Shown here in pieces: positions 43,979 to 52,840 of a DNA stretch of 64,000 bases. The first letter of the stretch is position 1. Each line of letters opens with the position of its first letter. The translations under genes were made by a program, and so were the position numbers. The stretch comes from JAPKZH01 sp963715635 (GTDB lineage: Bacteria > Acidobacteriota > Aminicenantia > Aminicenantales > UBA4085): positions 1 to 64,000 of the forward strand of contig OY970261.1 of assembly GCA_963715635.1 (NCBI GenBank), read 5' to 3'. A model generated the notes under the pieces. It saw nothing but the letters and a program-made list of their open reading frames with translations. It was not told where the DNA came from and ran no database searches.

Positions 43979-46113
43979 TTTTTTTCTTTGAGGGATTTAA
44001 CCAGGGACTTGATCTTATCCTGATTGGGATTGAGCTCGAGGGATTTTTCCCAGGCGAGGAGCGCCTCGGCCATATTCCCCAGCTGGGAGTAGCACTCGCC
44101 GATCGCATTCAGAATGAAGATGTTCGTGCCGAAGTGCATTAGGTAATCTTTATAGTGAAAAGCGGCCTCGGCCAGTTCGCCCAAGGCCTGCGAAGACTCG
44201 CCCACGATCTGCAGGAAATCATAGCGTGTCTCTCCTTGAAGGAACGGCTGGGCGGCCTGTTTGACGCCGGCATAATCTTTTATCTGGAAGAGGAGGCGGC
44301 AGTAGTCCAGGGCGAATTGAAGAGATGCGGGATTGGAACGGTAGGCGGCTTCGATCAGGGGTCTGGCCTTGGCGTAATCCTGTTTGTTGAGATACTGATT
44401 GCCCAAAATATTGGCGTAGGAGGGGTCGGTCGATGGCGACTGCGGGGTGGAGACGATCCATGGTCTCGGCAGGTCGAACCTCGGTGTAATAAAAAACGGG
44501 ATTTCGGCGGCGATTATTTCCTGCCGGCTGGGGCTTAACAGGGCGACTTTGATCCTGTAATTGGCGGGGGATAGGCTGGCCAGGGGAAACTCCTCAAAAA
44601 AGCTCGTCTGGCTCGGATATTCATTGAGGCCCTTGGTCACGAACAAGGCTTTTTCGGTCTCTTTGAAGATCGTATATTCCAGGACTCCGTCGGCTCTGAC
44701 ATCGGCCGGCAGCCCCTGCAGCTGAAAGAATAGGTAAAGGGTGTCGCTTTTGAGAAAATCGTTGCGGGGCGAGGGGACGAGCTGGATGTTCCCCAGCAGG
44801 AACGGCTTGTTCATACCCTTGTACTTGGAGTTCCGGTCGATTTTATTGGCCAGGACCGGCGCGCTCATGGACAGCTGCGTCGGTTCCGGTATGAGCAGGT
44901 CCGCTTCGACAGAGGTGAATTGTTTCGAAACAACATTCTTGAGAAGCAGGTGCATTTTATACTGCCCGGGGACAAGCGGAAACATGTCCTGATAGCTGAA
45001 GAGTTTCGTGCGGATCTTGGCAAGCTGTTCCGCGATCATCTCGATCGGAACGGCCCGGGTGAACTGGTAGATCGTCCGATTCTGGGAGTCGGTGACGTTC
45101 ACATTGATTTCAATATTGACGCGATAGCGGTTTTCAATCTCTTCAAATGTTAGCTTGCTCGGCTCGATGCTATAATGAACGAAGGCGAACCCTCTCGGAT
45201 CCTGGTAGACTCTAATCAAGGAGTCGTTGTCGATCCAATTGGCGGAGTAATCCACTTCGACAACGCCTCTATACTTCAGGAGTTTTTCGGCGTACGCATC
45301 CTTTACCTTTTCATAGGGCGCCGCCGGGATTCTCTGATTGACAAGGACGTCAGAAGCAATGGACGGCGACACGGAAAATCGTGACTCTCCCGGAATCAGA
45401 GAGAGAGAGACCTCAGCCACGGTCGGCTCGACTTCTCTGAGTTGTTGATAAGCCGTTTGGTAATTTGCCATATCGCCGGAGTAGTAGATCAGAAGATTCT
45501 GCGGCCCATCTTTGATGGGAGAATATAGCTCATAAGCTCGGGATGTGTCTTTTTTAAAGAAAACCAGGCTAAAAGAGCCGGGAAGCCCATATTCAGCCAT
45601 GCCGTCGTAAAACCAGATGATCACCGGACGAATCTCGCTGAGATTCTCGAATTTATCAATGGATCTCGGCTCGCCGAGCATGATATAGATCCTGCCCATG
45701 TCGGTCCGCCAACCGCCCCCCGGCGATTCCTTCCCGTACCATTGGTTGGCGTATTGGATTCTCCGGTAGTGCTCTTTCTTGAAGGCGTTCTCGGTTGAGT
45801 TGGGGTTCGGGTTTCTCACCCTCCAGAAGGCTTCGATGAAGATTTCTCGTTCCCGGTCGGACTCGAGCTGAAGAAAGACATCGCGTTCCTTGGGCGTGAT
45901 GATGTAGACGACTTCTTCCTGCAGCCATTTCCGGTATTGGGGAGGCAGGTCCTTGACTGATTTTTTCTTCTGGGCGGGGAGGAACAAGGCCAGGCAGAGG
46001 AGCCCGCCGATGAGAATGACAACAGCATGTTTTCTCACCTGATTATTATATGACAGAGTGTCTTCCCGGGTCAAACGCATCCCGGGCCTGTGATCGAGAA
46101 ATTGTGACGACAT
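43975..46113 (-). CDS. Large GWxTD-domain protein with C-terminal TPRs
   Basis: A 712-residue exported protein. A signal anchor (AVVILIGGLLCLALFLPAQ) begins near residue 30; the ATG at 46113 is supported by AAGGAGG 7 nt upstream even though the N-terminus is then rather long. The GWxTD domain has IEAFWRVRNPNPNSTENAF and GGGWRTDMGRIYIMLGEP (residues 132-149). A central region of beta-sandwich character (about 250-560) is followed by TPR-like repeats (about 570-710). Function unknown. It forms a two-gene operon with the GWxTD lipoprotein. Confidence 0.82.
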   Translation of the reverse strand: MSSQFLDHRPGMRLTREDTLSYNNQVRKHAVVILIGGLLCLALFLPAQKKKSVKDLPPQYRKWLQEEVVYIITPKERDVFLQLESDREREIFIEAFWRVRNPNPNSTENAFKKEHYRRIQYANQWYGKESPGGGWRTDMGRIYIMLGEPRSIDKFENLSEIRPVIIWFYDGMAEYGLPGSFSLVFFKKDTSRAYELYSPIKDGPQNLLIYYSGDMANYQTAYQQLREVEPTVAEVSLSLIPGESRFSVSPSIASDVLVNQRIPAAPYEKVKDAYAEKLLKYRGVVEVDYSANWIDNDSLIRVYQDPRGFAFVHYSIEPSKLTFEEIENRYRVNIEINVNVTDSQNRTIYQFTRAVPIEMIAEQLAKIRTKLFSYQDMFPLVPGQYKMHLLLKNVVSKQFTSVEADLLIPEPTQLSMSAPVLANKIDRNSKYKGMNKPFLLGNIQLVPSPRNDFLKSDTLYLFFQLQGLPADVRADGVLEYTIFKETEKALFVTKGLNEYPSQTSFFEEFPLASLSPANYRIKVALLSPSRQEIIAAEIPFFITPRFDLPRPWIVSTPQSPSTDPSYANILGNQYLNKQDYAKARPLIEAAYRSNPASLQFALDYCRLLFQIKDYAGVKQAAQPFLQGETRYDFLQIVGESSQALGELAEAAFHYKDYLMHFGTNIFILNAIGECYSQLGNMAEALLAWEKSLELNPNQDKIKSLVKSLKEKK

Positions 46114-46310
46114 GACCAGCCTCCTTCGAAATCAAACATCGTTTCATGGGTCAATCCTGAGCGCTGGACAGAAACATCGCTCGCATTTTTTCCGCCCATT
46201 TTTAGAACTCGGCAAGGTCAGGATTTCGTTGCATAAAGCCATTGCTATATATTGTTGGCCACAAGCTAAAAATATCTAATACAAACGCAATAAATAGAGT
46301 GACAATGTAT

Positions 46311-46436
46311 GGGCGGCGCTTAGGCCGCCCTCAAGCCCCCGTAGCGGAGGGGGGTCCCGTCGGCTTTTCCGACGGGGGGAACCGACGGGACTGGTTCCCC
46401 GGGGCCCGGGGGCTGCGGGCGGCCTAAGCGCCGCCC
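46311..46436. repeat. Long GC-rich hairpin element
   Basis: Perfect 20-bp outer arms: GGGCGGCGCTTAGGCCGCCC at 46311-46330 and its complement at 46417-46436. Inner stems GCCCCC/GGGGGC and CCGTCGG/CCGACGG follow, so nearly all 126 nt can fold. It lies in the intergenic region 46114-46548 where no gene is seen. Confidence 0.8.
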
Positions 46437-46548
46437 GAACGGGGATGTCATTTTAATTATTACGTTGATATTAGATTGAGATGCGAGAAGTTGGGCTAAA
46501 TGGGTGGTCGGCGACAGGTTCCATTTCGCGTAGCTCCTCGCAGGGCAT

Positions 46549-47844
46549 CTAAAAAAGCGAGAGCTGGCCCCCGGCGGTAGCTTGGTCCTCTTCTTTTTCG
46601 AAGAGGCTGATGATGCCGTAAAACCCGTCGTGGCCGGGTGCGATCTTGACCAGTCTTTTTCTCATGCGCTCCACGCCCCGGCCGACTTTTTCCGGGGGGA
46701 CGCGACATAGCTCGGAGACGGGGACCTCCGTCAGGATCCTGTGCTCATTCCCGAATTCGTGAATGAAGCGGAAGTAAATGTCCCAGACGCTCTGGCATTC
46801 GGATGTTTTCTGGCAGGCCCCGGCAATGACCTCGTTCAGGGGGATCAGGTTCTTGTAGGGGATGCGCAGGCTGGTGTCCCTCACCTCTTCCCGGTCGGCC
46901 AGTTCTTCCACGCGGTGCATGACGCCGATGGTCAGCTTCCTTCCGCACTTCGGGCAGACGTCCCGGTGGGCGATCGATTCCCGGGGGGAGAAGAGAATGC
47001 CGCACTTGCGGTGGCCGTCATAGTGGTATTTGCCTTCTTCCGGGAAGAATTCGACGGTATACAAGAATTTCGCGGGATCTTTGCTGCGGATCGCCTCGAC
47101 GAGGCTCTTGTAGCTGAACTCGGTCTCGAAGGCGTTGGCTTCCCGCCCGATCTTGGACGGGGAATGGGCGTCCGAGTTCGAGACGAGGGTGTACCTGTCG
47201 AGAGCCGAGAGCCGCCAGTTCATCGGCGGGTCGGAGGAGAGCCCGGTTTCCAGGGCGAAAATATGCGGCGTCATCTCCTCAAAGCACTCTTCGATGGCAT
47301 CGAAACCCGAATTGGCGCCGAAGAGGGAAAACCAGGGCGTCCAAATATGGGACGGAATGACGACGCACTTCGGGCACAGGTCGGCCGCCATCTTGACGAA
47401 GGCCTTGGCATCCATGCCCAGGATGGGTCGGCCGTCCGACCTCAAATTGCCCCCCAATCCGGTCAGCCGGCCGTTGATCTTTTCTACGGATTCGAAATCC
47501 GGCGCCAGAAGCAGAAGATGGATTTTCCGGACTTTGCCCTTCTTGGAATAAATGAAACTGATCTCGGTGGACAGGACGAACGAGACATCGTCGGGCGAGA
47601 ACGGGACGGCCCGCAGGTATTCGTTCTCCGGCGTCTGCGGATTTTTTAATCGGAAAAAGCCGTTGCCCGTCGGCTCCAGCTTTTGCTTCGTCAGAAAAAA
47701 CCATTCCGGGTGGGTGAAGTCTGCCGTGGCCAGGAGCGAGATCCCCTTGACTTTCCCCCACCAGGCCATGATGTCGAAGGTCATGTCCCGGGACGTGGCG
47801 CGCGAAAACTTGGAATGAAGATGAAGGTCGGCGACGAATTTCAT
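46549..47844 (-). CDS. Endonuclease Q-like PHP-family DNA repair nuclease
   Basis: A 431-residue protein with an N-terminal PHP metal site (DLHLHSKFSRATSRDM, TADFTHPEW, STEISFIY, PSHIWTPWF, SNSDAHSP) and a zinc site (KCGILFSPRES, CPKCG near residue 290). This is the layout of EndoQ, which nicks DNA 5' of deaminated bases such as uracil, hypoxanthine and xanthine. The last five residues are QLSLF, a consensus sliding-clamp-binding motif, which would tether it to the replisome. It lies between two GWxTD gene sets without apparent functional link. Confidence 0.85.
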   Translation of the reverse strand: MKFVADLHLHSKFSRATSRDMTFDIMAWWGKVKGISLLATADFTHPEWFFLTKQKLEPTGNGFFRLKNPQTPENEYLRAVPFSPDDVSFVLSTEISFIYSKKGKVRKIHLLLLAPDFESVEKINGRLTGLGGNLRSDGRPILGMDAKAFVKMAADLCPKCVVIPSHIWTPWFSLFGANSGFDAIEECFEEMTPHIFALETGLSSDPPMNWRLSALDRYTLVSNSDAHSPSKIGREANAFETEFSYKSLVEAIRSKDPAKFLYTVEFFPEEGKYHYDGHRKCGILFSPRESIAHRDVCPKCGRKLTIGVMHRVEELADREEVRDTSLRIPYKNLIPLNEVIAGACQKTSECQSVWDIYFRFIHEFGNEHRILTEVPVSELCRVPPEKVGRGVERMRKRLVKIAPGHDGFYGIISLFEKEEDQATAGGQLSLF

Positions 47845-47986
47845 GATGATGGAAATTCAAGTGTAGATAATCTGGCGAAGGAATTCAAGGGAAATATCGC
47901 CAACGCCGAGGAATGAGTTCAAGCCGGCCATGATCGCTCTCCGGCTCTTTTTTTTTCGATCGATCGGTGTTAAAATAAAAACGAAT

Positions 47987-48001
47987 TGGCACGAAATATG
48001 C
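47987..48001 (+). promoter_or_regulatory. Sigma-54 (-24/-12) promoter of the TPR-GWxTD operon
   Basis: TGGCACGAAATATGC: full -24 element, -12 element with one mismatch, canonical spacing. It would start transcription just before the AGGAGG at 48015. Confidence 0.7.
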
Positions 48002-48027
48002 GATTGTGATAAGCGAGGAGGTTGGAA

Positions 48028-48945
48028 ATGAAGAAAGCCGCCCTGATGGTGTCCTTGGTTTTAATTATCAGCGCTTTTTTGTCCTCCCAGGACTACAAAG
48101 GCAGAGGCAGGATGCTCGGGATTGTCTTGGACCAGGAGGGGAAGCCCATCGAGGGCGTGACAGTCAAGTTGTTCTCCATAAAAGCCAACCAGGGCTTCGA
48201 GGTCAAGACCGACAAGGATGGCCAATGGATCGCCGCCTGGGTCCGGGGAGGCGGTTGGAACATCGACTTTGAGAAGGTCGGCTACGAGTCCAGGAAGATC
48301 AGCTTTGATGCCTCGGAAAACGCAAAAAACCCGGAAATCAAAATCAACTTGAAAAAAGTCGAAGGCCTTGTCCTCACCGGGGACGTGAACGAGCTCCTGA
48401 TCAAGGCCAATCAACTGTTTGATCAGAAAGATTATCCGGGCGCTCTGGATAGCTATAAAGCCATGCTCGAGAAATATCCGGCTGTCTATCTCTTGTGGAA
48501 AAATGTCGGCAATTGTTATTTCGCCCAGGAGCAGTATGACAAAGCAGAAGAAGCGTACAGGAAGGTCCTGGAAAAAAACCCCAACGACACCGATGCCATG
48601 CTCCTCATCGGCAACTGTTACGCCAACCGCGGCCAGACCGACAAGGCCATGGAATGGTACAACAAGATCGAGTTCGAAAAGATCACCGACCCCATCGTCC
48701 TTTATAACATCGGGAACAACTATTACAAGCTGTCGAAGTTCGAACAGGCCCTGACATATTTTCAGAGATCCGTGGAACTCCAGAAGGACTTTCTCGACGG
48801 CCTCTATCAGCTCGGTCTGGCCTACACCTCGCTGCAGAGAAATCAGGAGGCGGTCACAACCTTTGAGACATACCTGAAATATGACGCTGATTCTCCGAGA
48901 GCATCCCAGGTCAGGAGCTTTCTGGATTATTTAAAGAAAAAATAG
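48028..48945 (+). CDS. Secreted TPR protein with carboxypeptidase-regulatory-like N-terminus (paralogue)
   Basis: About 305 residues from the ATG at 48028, 7 nt after GAGGAGG. A signal peptide (AALMVSLVLIISAFLSSQ) precedes GRMLGIVLDQEGKPIEGVTV, a carboxypeptidase-regulatory-like sandwich, and then TPRs (LFDQKDYPGALDSYKAMLEK and following). It is paralogous to the protein at 41974 in both domain order and wording. It is the first gene of an operon with a GWxTD lipoprotein and is preceded by a sigma-54-type promoter. Periplasmic scaffold or assembly role inferred from TPRs only. Confidence 0.82.
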   Translation: MKKAALMVSLVLIISAFLSSQDYKGRGRMLGIVLDQEGKPIEGVTVKLFSIKANQGFEVKTDKDGQWIAAWVRGGGWNIDFEKVGYESRKISFDASENAKNPEIKINLKKVEGLVLTGDVNELLIKANQLFDQKDYPGALDSYKAMLEKYPAVYLLWKNVGNCYFAQEQYDKAEEAYRKVLEKNPNDTDAMLLIGNCYANRGQTDKAMEWYNKIEFEKITDPIVLYNIGNNYYKLSKFEQALTYFQRSVELQKDFLDGLYQLGLAYTSLQRNQEAVTTFETYLKYDADSPRASQVRSFLDYLKKK

Positions 48946-48968
48946 AATGACGGGGGCCGGGCGGACGC

Positions 48969-49868
48969 ATGATTCCTAAAATACGAAAAGCCGCTCTCGT
49001 TCTGGGGGCCGTCGTTTTCATGGCGGGCTGTGCGGCCACGGAAAAGATTGCCCTGGACCCGGAGAGCCGTGTTTTTTATGAGACGGCCCGCCTGGTCATG
49101 GTCGATGCCGAAAAGGACATTTTTAATCATCTCCCGGATACGGAATCGCGGCGGGAGTTCATCAAGGATTTCTGGACCAAGAGGGACCCCGACCCGGACA
49201 CGGAAGGCAACGAATTCAAAGAGGAGTTCGAAAGTCGCCTGGACTATGCCCAAAAGCATTTTAAAGAGGGACGACGAGGCTGGAACACGGACCGGGGACG
49301 TCTCTACGTTTATCTCGGGCCCCCGGAGAAGACCGAAGAGTTTATTTCCGCCCCGACGCAGGGCATTCGGGGTTCGCTGATCTGGTGGATTTACTATCAA
49401 TATGATCTTGGGATTGAGTTCGTGGATGAAAAGGGGGTCGGTGAATATACGATCAACGAGATCACGGGCGACCTCGTGGGGGCGATCGAGGCGGCTCAAC
49501 TGGGGGCCGTCTATCAAGAGGAGGGGAGCCTCAGACGAAAATATGCGAATTTCGACGTGACCTATGACCGGGCCAAAAAGGAACTCATCCTTTCTCTTCC
49601 CGCCAAGACGCTGAATTTCAGAGTCGACGGCGGACTCCTCAAGGCCGATTTTGAGTTTGAATTTTTCGTTTATCAACAAGGCGCCGCCCGGAAGCAGACG
49701 TTTAAGGAATCCCGACCGTTCGAAGGCAAGGAGCAGGACGTGGAAAAAATGAAAGAGATTTTTTTTACCTTTGCCTGCGACCTCAGCCCCGGGAAAAATT
49801 TTATCGATGTCATCGTCACAGGCAAAGAAATCGGGAAGTCGCGGAAGATCTTCACAATCAAAAATTAG
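48969..49868 (+). CDS. GWxTD-domain lipoprotein (paralogue)
   Basis: A 299-residue lipoprotein with lipobox VFMAGC (C21), conserved FIKDFWTKRDPDPDTEGNEF and the signature RRGWNTDRGRLYVYLGPP near residue 102, an exact GWxTD. Paralogue of the protein at 43082. It follows the TPR gene by 23 nt in the same operon and is closed by a strong hairpin at 49884. Likely outer-membrane or periplasm-facing; function unknown. Confidence 0.85.
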   Translation: MIPKIRKAALVLGAVVFMAGCAATEKIALDPESRVFYETARLVMVDAEKDIFNHLPDTESRREFIKDFWTKRDPDPDTEGNEFKEEFESRLDYAQKHFKEGRRGWNTDRGRLYVYLGPPEKTEEFISAPTQGIRGSLIWWIYYQYDLGIEFVDEKGVGEYTINEITGDLVGAIEAAQLGAVYQEEGSLRRKYANFDVTYDRAKKELILSLPAKTLNFRVDGGLLKADFEFEFFVYQQGAARKQTFKESRPFEGKEQDVEKMKEIFFTFACDLSPGKNFIDVIVTGKEIGKSRKIFTIKN

Positions 49869-49883
49869 GCAATAAAAAGGGAA

Positions 49884-49925
49884 CGCCCTGCCCTTCCCGT
49901 CTTTTGGAACGGGAAGGACAGGGCG
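49884..49925. terminator. Bidirectional hairpin between convergent genes
   Basis: CGCCCTGCCCTTCCCGT (49884-49900) pairs with ACGGGAAGGACAGGGCG (49909-49925) with one mismatch around an 8-nt loop. It separates the GWxTD lipoprotein from the convergent secreted protein. Confidence 0.75.
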
Positions 49926-49947
49926 GGGGAAAATCTCGCAGTCGGTC

Positions 49948-51036
49948 TTATTTGACGGTGAAGTCGAAGTTTTTGGTGCAGGAATTCCCGGAAATCTTAT
50001 CTGTGATCTTCACATTCAGAGTATAGTTGCCCGGTCCCAAGTCTTTGCTTTCCGTCCGTTCTTTGTCGCCCTCTTTGATGAGGAGCGTCTGTTTCATGGG
50101 CAGCGGGTGGCTCACCAGAGGGTTGTCGTAATTGGCGGGTTGAAAGCGGATGGCGGCCTCTTGTCCTTTTTTCACTTCGTACTGGACCTCGATGTTCCAT
50201 GTCGGCCGTTCGCCGGGCTGTTTCGGTTCGAGGGCCTGGGCGCCGATCACATAGTAGAACACATCGAGCACCTCTCCCACGCCGATCGTGTTGTCAAAAT
50301 TGGGTGTAATTTGACGGACGGAGTACATGAAATAGCCTTTATGAACGGAGGCGACGGTTTCGGGCGTGGTCAGGTCTTTTTGGTCTTTGGACAGGAAGAT
50401 CGGTGTCGCATCGAGCTCTTTGGTCAGGGTTTTCGGGTCGGGAAGTGAGAATTCAAAATATTGGGTCCCGACTTTTTTCAGGTCAACCGAGGTCACGGCC
50501 ATGGCCAGAAGGTAGTTGCCGGGAAATAGGGCGTAGCCGATCGTATAGACTTCCTCTTTGTCCGGGTTATAACCCTCACTGTCGGCTTCGGTGCTGGCCG
50601 GAATATAGACCTCTTTGACGATCTGGGTGGGCACGTTGTTTTCCAGCTTTCTAAACTGGAGGAAGACGTGGAAGCTGGCCTTGAGCTTGGACGTCGCGGG
50701 CGCCGCCGCCGCTTCGACCGCCGGGACTTGCGGGGCCACGGCGGGTGCATAACCCAGGTCGGCATTTTTCATTTTTATGAAAAAGATTTCGTAAAATGCC
50801 TGCTGGGCCGGAAGGAACGTCGTTCGATAGATATTAAAAGGAATATCCTGCCGGGCTTGGCGGGATGCGAGTCCTTCTTCGAGAATGGCTTTGACTTCCT
50901 TAGGAATAAAAATCCTTTGGCCGGGCGTGGGCTTGGCTTCCTGCTTGTCTTTCTGCTGGGCAAAGCCGGGAGCTAAAACGAAACTGAAGAGCAGTCCTAC
51001 AAGAAGAACCGGAACGATAAGCTTTCTTGTGTTCAT
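49948..51036 (-). CDS. Secreted protein of unknown function in the GWxTD neighbourhood
   Basis: A 362-residue protein with a signal peptide (LIVPVLLVGLLFSFVLAPGFAQ). No domain was recognised. It is beta-rich with repeated tripartite phrases such as GYALFPGNYLLAMAVTSVDL and GPGNYTLNVKITD, which resemble the C-terminal sandwich regions of GWxTD-associated proteins, and an Ala/Pro-rich linker near residues 100-118. The ATG at 51036 has GGAGGA upstream. It has its own sigma-54 promoter at 51083, so it may belong to the same regulon as the neighbouring TPR and GWxTD genes. Confidence 0.65.
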   Translation of the reverse strand: MNTRKLIVPVLLVGLLFSFVLAPGFAQQKDKQEAKPTPGQRIFIPKEVKAILEEGLASRQARQDIPFNIYRTTFLPAQQAFYEIFFIKMKNADLGYAPAVAPQVPAVEAAAAPATSKLKASFHVFLQFRKLENNVPTQIVKEVYIPASTEADSEGYNPDKEEVYTIGYALFPGNYLLAMAVTSVDLKKVGTQYFEFSLPDPKTLTKELDATPIFLSKDQKDLTTPETVASVHKGYFMYSVRQITPNFDNTIGVGEVLDVFYYVIGAQALEPKQPGERPTWNIEVQYEVKKGQEAAIRFQPANYDNPLVSHPLPMKQTLLIKEGDKERTESKDLGPGNYTLNVKITDKISGNSCTKNFDFTVK

Positions 51037-51082
51037 ATATCCTCCTCTATTTGAAGCTTATACACTTTCTCATCCCAAATAG

Positions 51083-51098
51083 AGCAAATATTATGCCA
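51083..51098 (-). promoter_or_regulatory. Sigma-54 (-24/-12) promoter of the secreted-protein gene
   Basis: On the minus strand TGGCATAATATTTGCT: -24 GG and -12 GC at canonical spacing, TTTGCT perfect, one mismatch in the -24 box. About 47 nt upstream of the ATG. Confidence 0.75.
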
Positions 51099-51167
51099 AT
51101 TTGTCGATGAGCTAATTGCTTATTTTTCTGCAAGATTGCTGAAGACTCTCTGTAAAGATATTTTACG

Positions 51168-51336
51168 AGCGGCGAATATGCCCCGTGGCTTGCCACGGGG
51201 AGCCGTTCGAGAGGGTTCCAAGGGGGAGTCGCCCCCTTGGTCGAAGGGCGGGGTTTCATGCCCCGCCCGAGAAGGGGAGGCAGGGCGTCGGACGAAGTTC
51301 GGCGCCCGTCGGAAGGGGTCTTCTCCTCCGAGTTGA
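51168..51336 (+). repeat. 165-bp multi-hairpin repeat, copy C
   Basis: Same hairpin order as copies A and B; begins near GAGCGGCGAATATGCCCCG. The fourth hairpin is altered (GGACGAAGTTC), and the last reads GGAAGGGGTCTTCTCCTCC. Lies in the spacer before mltG; the rest of 51100-51417 shows no gene. Confidence 0.85.
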
Positions 51337-51417
51337 CTTGGGGCTTCTCCGCACGCAGTATCCACTCTGGCCTCAAAAAGAAATAAACAATATACCAAAA
51401 ACAGTTCTTTTTCGCAA

Positions 51418-52425
51418 TTAGTTTTGGTACCTCTTTACAGCCATTTGGTGCTCCTTCAGGGACCGGCTGAAGGCGTGGCTGCCGTCGTTCCTGGACACGA
51501 AATAGAGATAATCTTCCGGGGCCGGATCGAGGGCCGCTCGGAGCGATCCTTTGCCCGGGTTGCAGATGGGTCCGGGGGGAAGACCGGGGTAGAGGTAGGT
51601 ATTGTAAGGGCTGTCCAGTTTGATGTCCTTGGCGTGCAGCCTTCCCTCAAAATGCCCTTTCTGTTTCAGGGCGTAGATAATTGTCGGGTCACAGTCCAGC
51701 CGCATGCCGCGGCGAAGCCGGTTGTGAAAAACGGCCGAGACAAGCCTTTTCTCATCCGCGAGCGAGGTTTCCTTTTCGATCAGCGAAGCCAGGGTCACGA
51801 CGTCCCGGACGCTCATTCGCAACTCGGAGGCCCGCCGGCGCCAGGACTCGTCGAAGACGGCCTTGAATTGAGAAACCATTTTCTCGAAAATTCCCCCGGC
51901 CGGGATGCTTTTGGGGAGGAAGTAGGTCTCCGGAAAAAGGTAGCCTTCTAAATTCCGTGCCTTTTCATCCCAGGCGGAGATGGCGTCCGGCTCATCGAAG
52001 GCCTTGATAAATTCTTCCGCGGTGCCGAAACCGGCGGCCAGGAAATCAGCGATCAGCTCCCGGGCGGTCAGGCCCTCGGCGATCGTAACGGGATGGAGAT
52101 AGATTTTGCCGCGGATCAAATCTTCAAGGATCTCCTGGGTCAACTGGGAGGACCGGAATTGGTATTCCCCCGCTTTCAGGCTCTTGGGGAAAAAAAAGAA
52201 TTCATACTGGAGCACGAACCGCCATTGTTTTCGGATGATCCCCTTCTGTTCAAGGGCCGCAGCGATGGCCCGGACACCTTTGCCCTTGTCCACGTCAAAA
52301 AGAACCGTCTGGGGCTTTGCCCCGCGAGCGGCCAGGGATTCGAAGAAAAGCCAGCCGGCCAGGCTGAGGATGATAAGGTGGACGAGGACGAGGGCCGCCC
52401 TAATGATTCTCAGAAACATGGGCAT
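51418..52425 (-). CDS. mltG: Endolytic murein transglycosylase MltG
   Basis: About 335 residues from the ATG at 52425 (or 52419). An N-terminal membrane helix (AALVLVHLIILSLAGWLFF) is followed by a LysM-like subdomain and the YceG catalytic domain with TLASLIEKETSLADE, where the glutamate of IEKE is catalytic, and LDSPYNTYLYPGLPPGPI. It cleaves nascent glycan strands to stop their polymerisation. Its start lies inside the 3' end of ruvX, so the two are coupled; the longer open frame upstream is rejected because it has no conserved sequence. Confidence 0.92.
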   Translation of the reverse strand: MPMFLRIIRAALVLVHLIILSLAGWLFFESLAARGAKPQTVLFDVDKGKGVRAIAAALEQKGIIRKQWRFVLQYEFFFFPKSLKAGEYQFRSSQLTQEILEDLIRGKIYLHPVTIAEGLTARELIADFLAAGFGTAEEFIKAFDEPDAISAWDEKARNLEGYLFPETYFLPKSIPAGGIFEKMVSQFKAVFDESWRRRASELRMSVRDVVTLASLIEKETSLADEKRLVSAVFHNRLRRGMRLDCDPTIIYALKQKGHFEGRLHAKDIKLDSPYNTYLYPGLPPGPICNPGKGSLRAALDPAPEDYLYFVSRNDGSHAFSRSLKEHQMAVKRYQN

Positions 52426-52840
52426 CGGCTCGCTGGCTGTCCAAGTAGGTTTGAAGGATGATGGCGGCGGAGATTTGGTTGAGGACGGACTTTTTGGCTT
52501 TGAGTTTAACCTTCTGCTCGTGCATGACATTCTGGGCTTGATGGGTTGTCAATCGCTCATCCCATAATATGACGGGAATGCCCACAGCCTGCTCCAACCA
52601 GAGGGCGAAGGCTCGGGTCTTTTCTGCCCGCGATCCGGACGACCCGTCCATTCTCAGGGGAATGCCGCAGACGATCTTGCCGACTCCATGTTTGCGCACA
52701 AGGTCTGCAAAGAATTTCTTGTCGGAATCCTGGCGGTCTTTGATTGTATAACAACCCAGGGGCTGGGCCGTCAACTCCAAGGAATCGCTCATGGCCAGGC
52801 CGATATTCCTGTCGCCGAAGTCGATGCCGAGGACCCTCAC
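52400..52840 (-). CDS. ruvX: Holliday-junction resolvase-like protein RuvX/YqgF
   Basis: A 146-residue RNase H-fold protein: VLGIDFGDRNIGLAMSD at the N-terminus with the first catalytic aspartate, IVCGIPLRMDGSSG and VILWDERLTT with further acidic residues. It is implicated in 16S rRNA 5'-end maturation. It overlaps ddl upstream by 4 nt and mltG downstream. Confidence 0.93.
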   Translation of the reverse strand: MRVLGIDFGDRNIGLAMSDSLELTAQPLGCYTIKDRQDSDKKFFADLVRKHGVGKIVCGIPLRMDGSSGSRAEKTRAFALWLEQAVGIPVILWDERLTTHQAQNVMHEQKVKLKAKKSVLNQISAAIILQTYLDSQRADAHVSENH

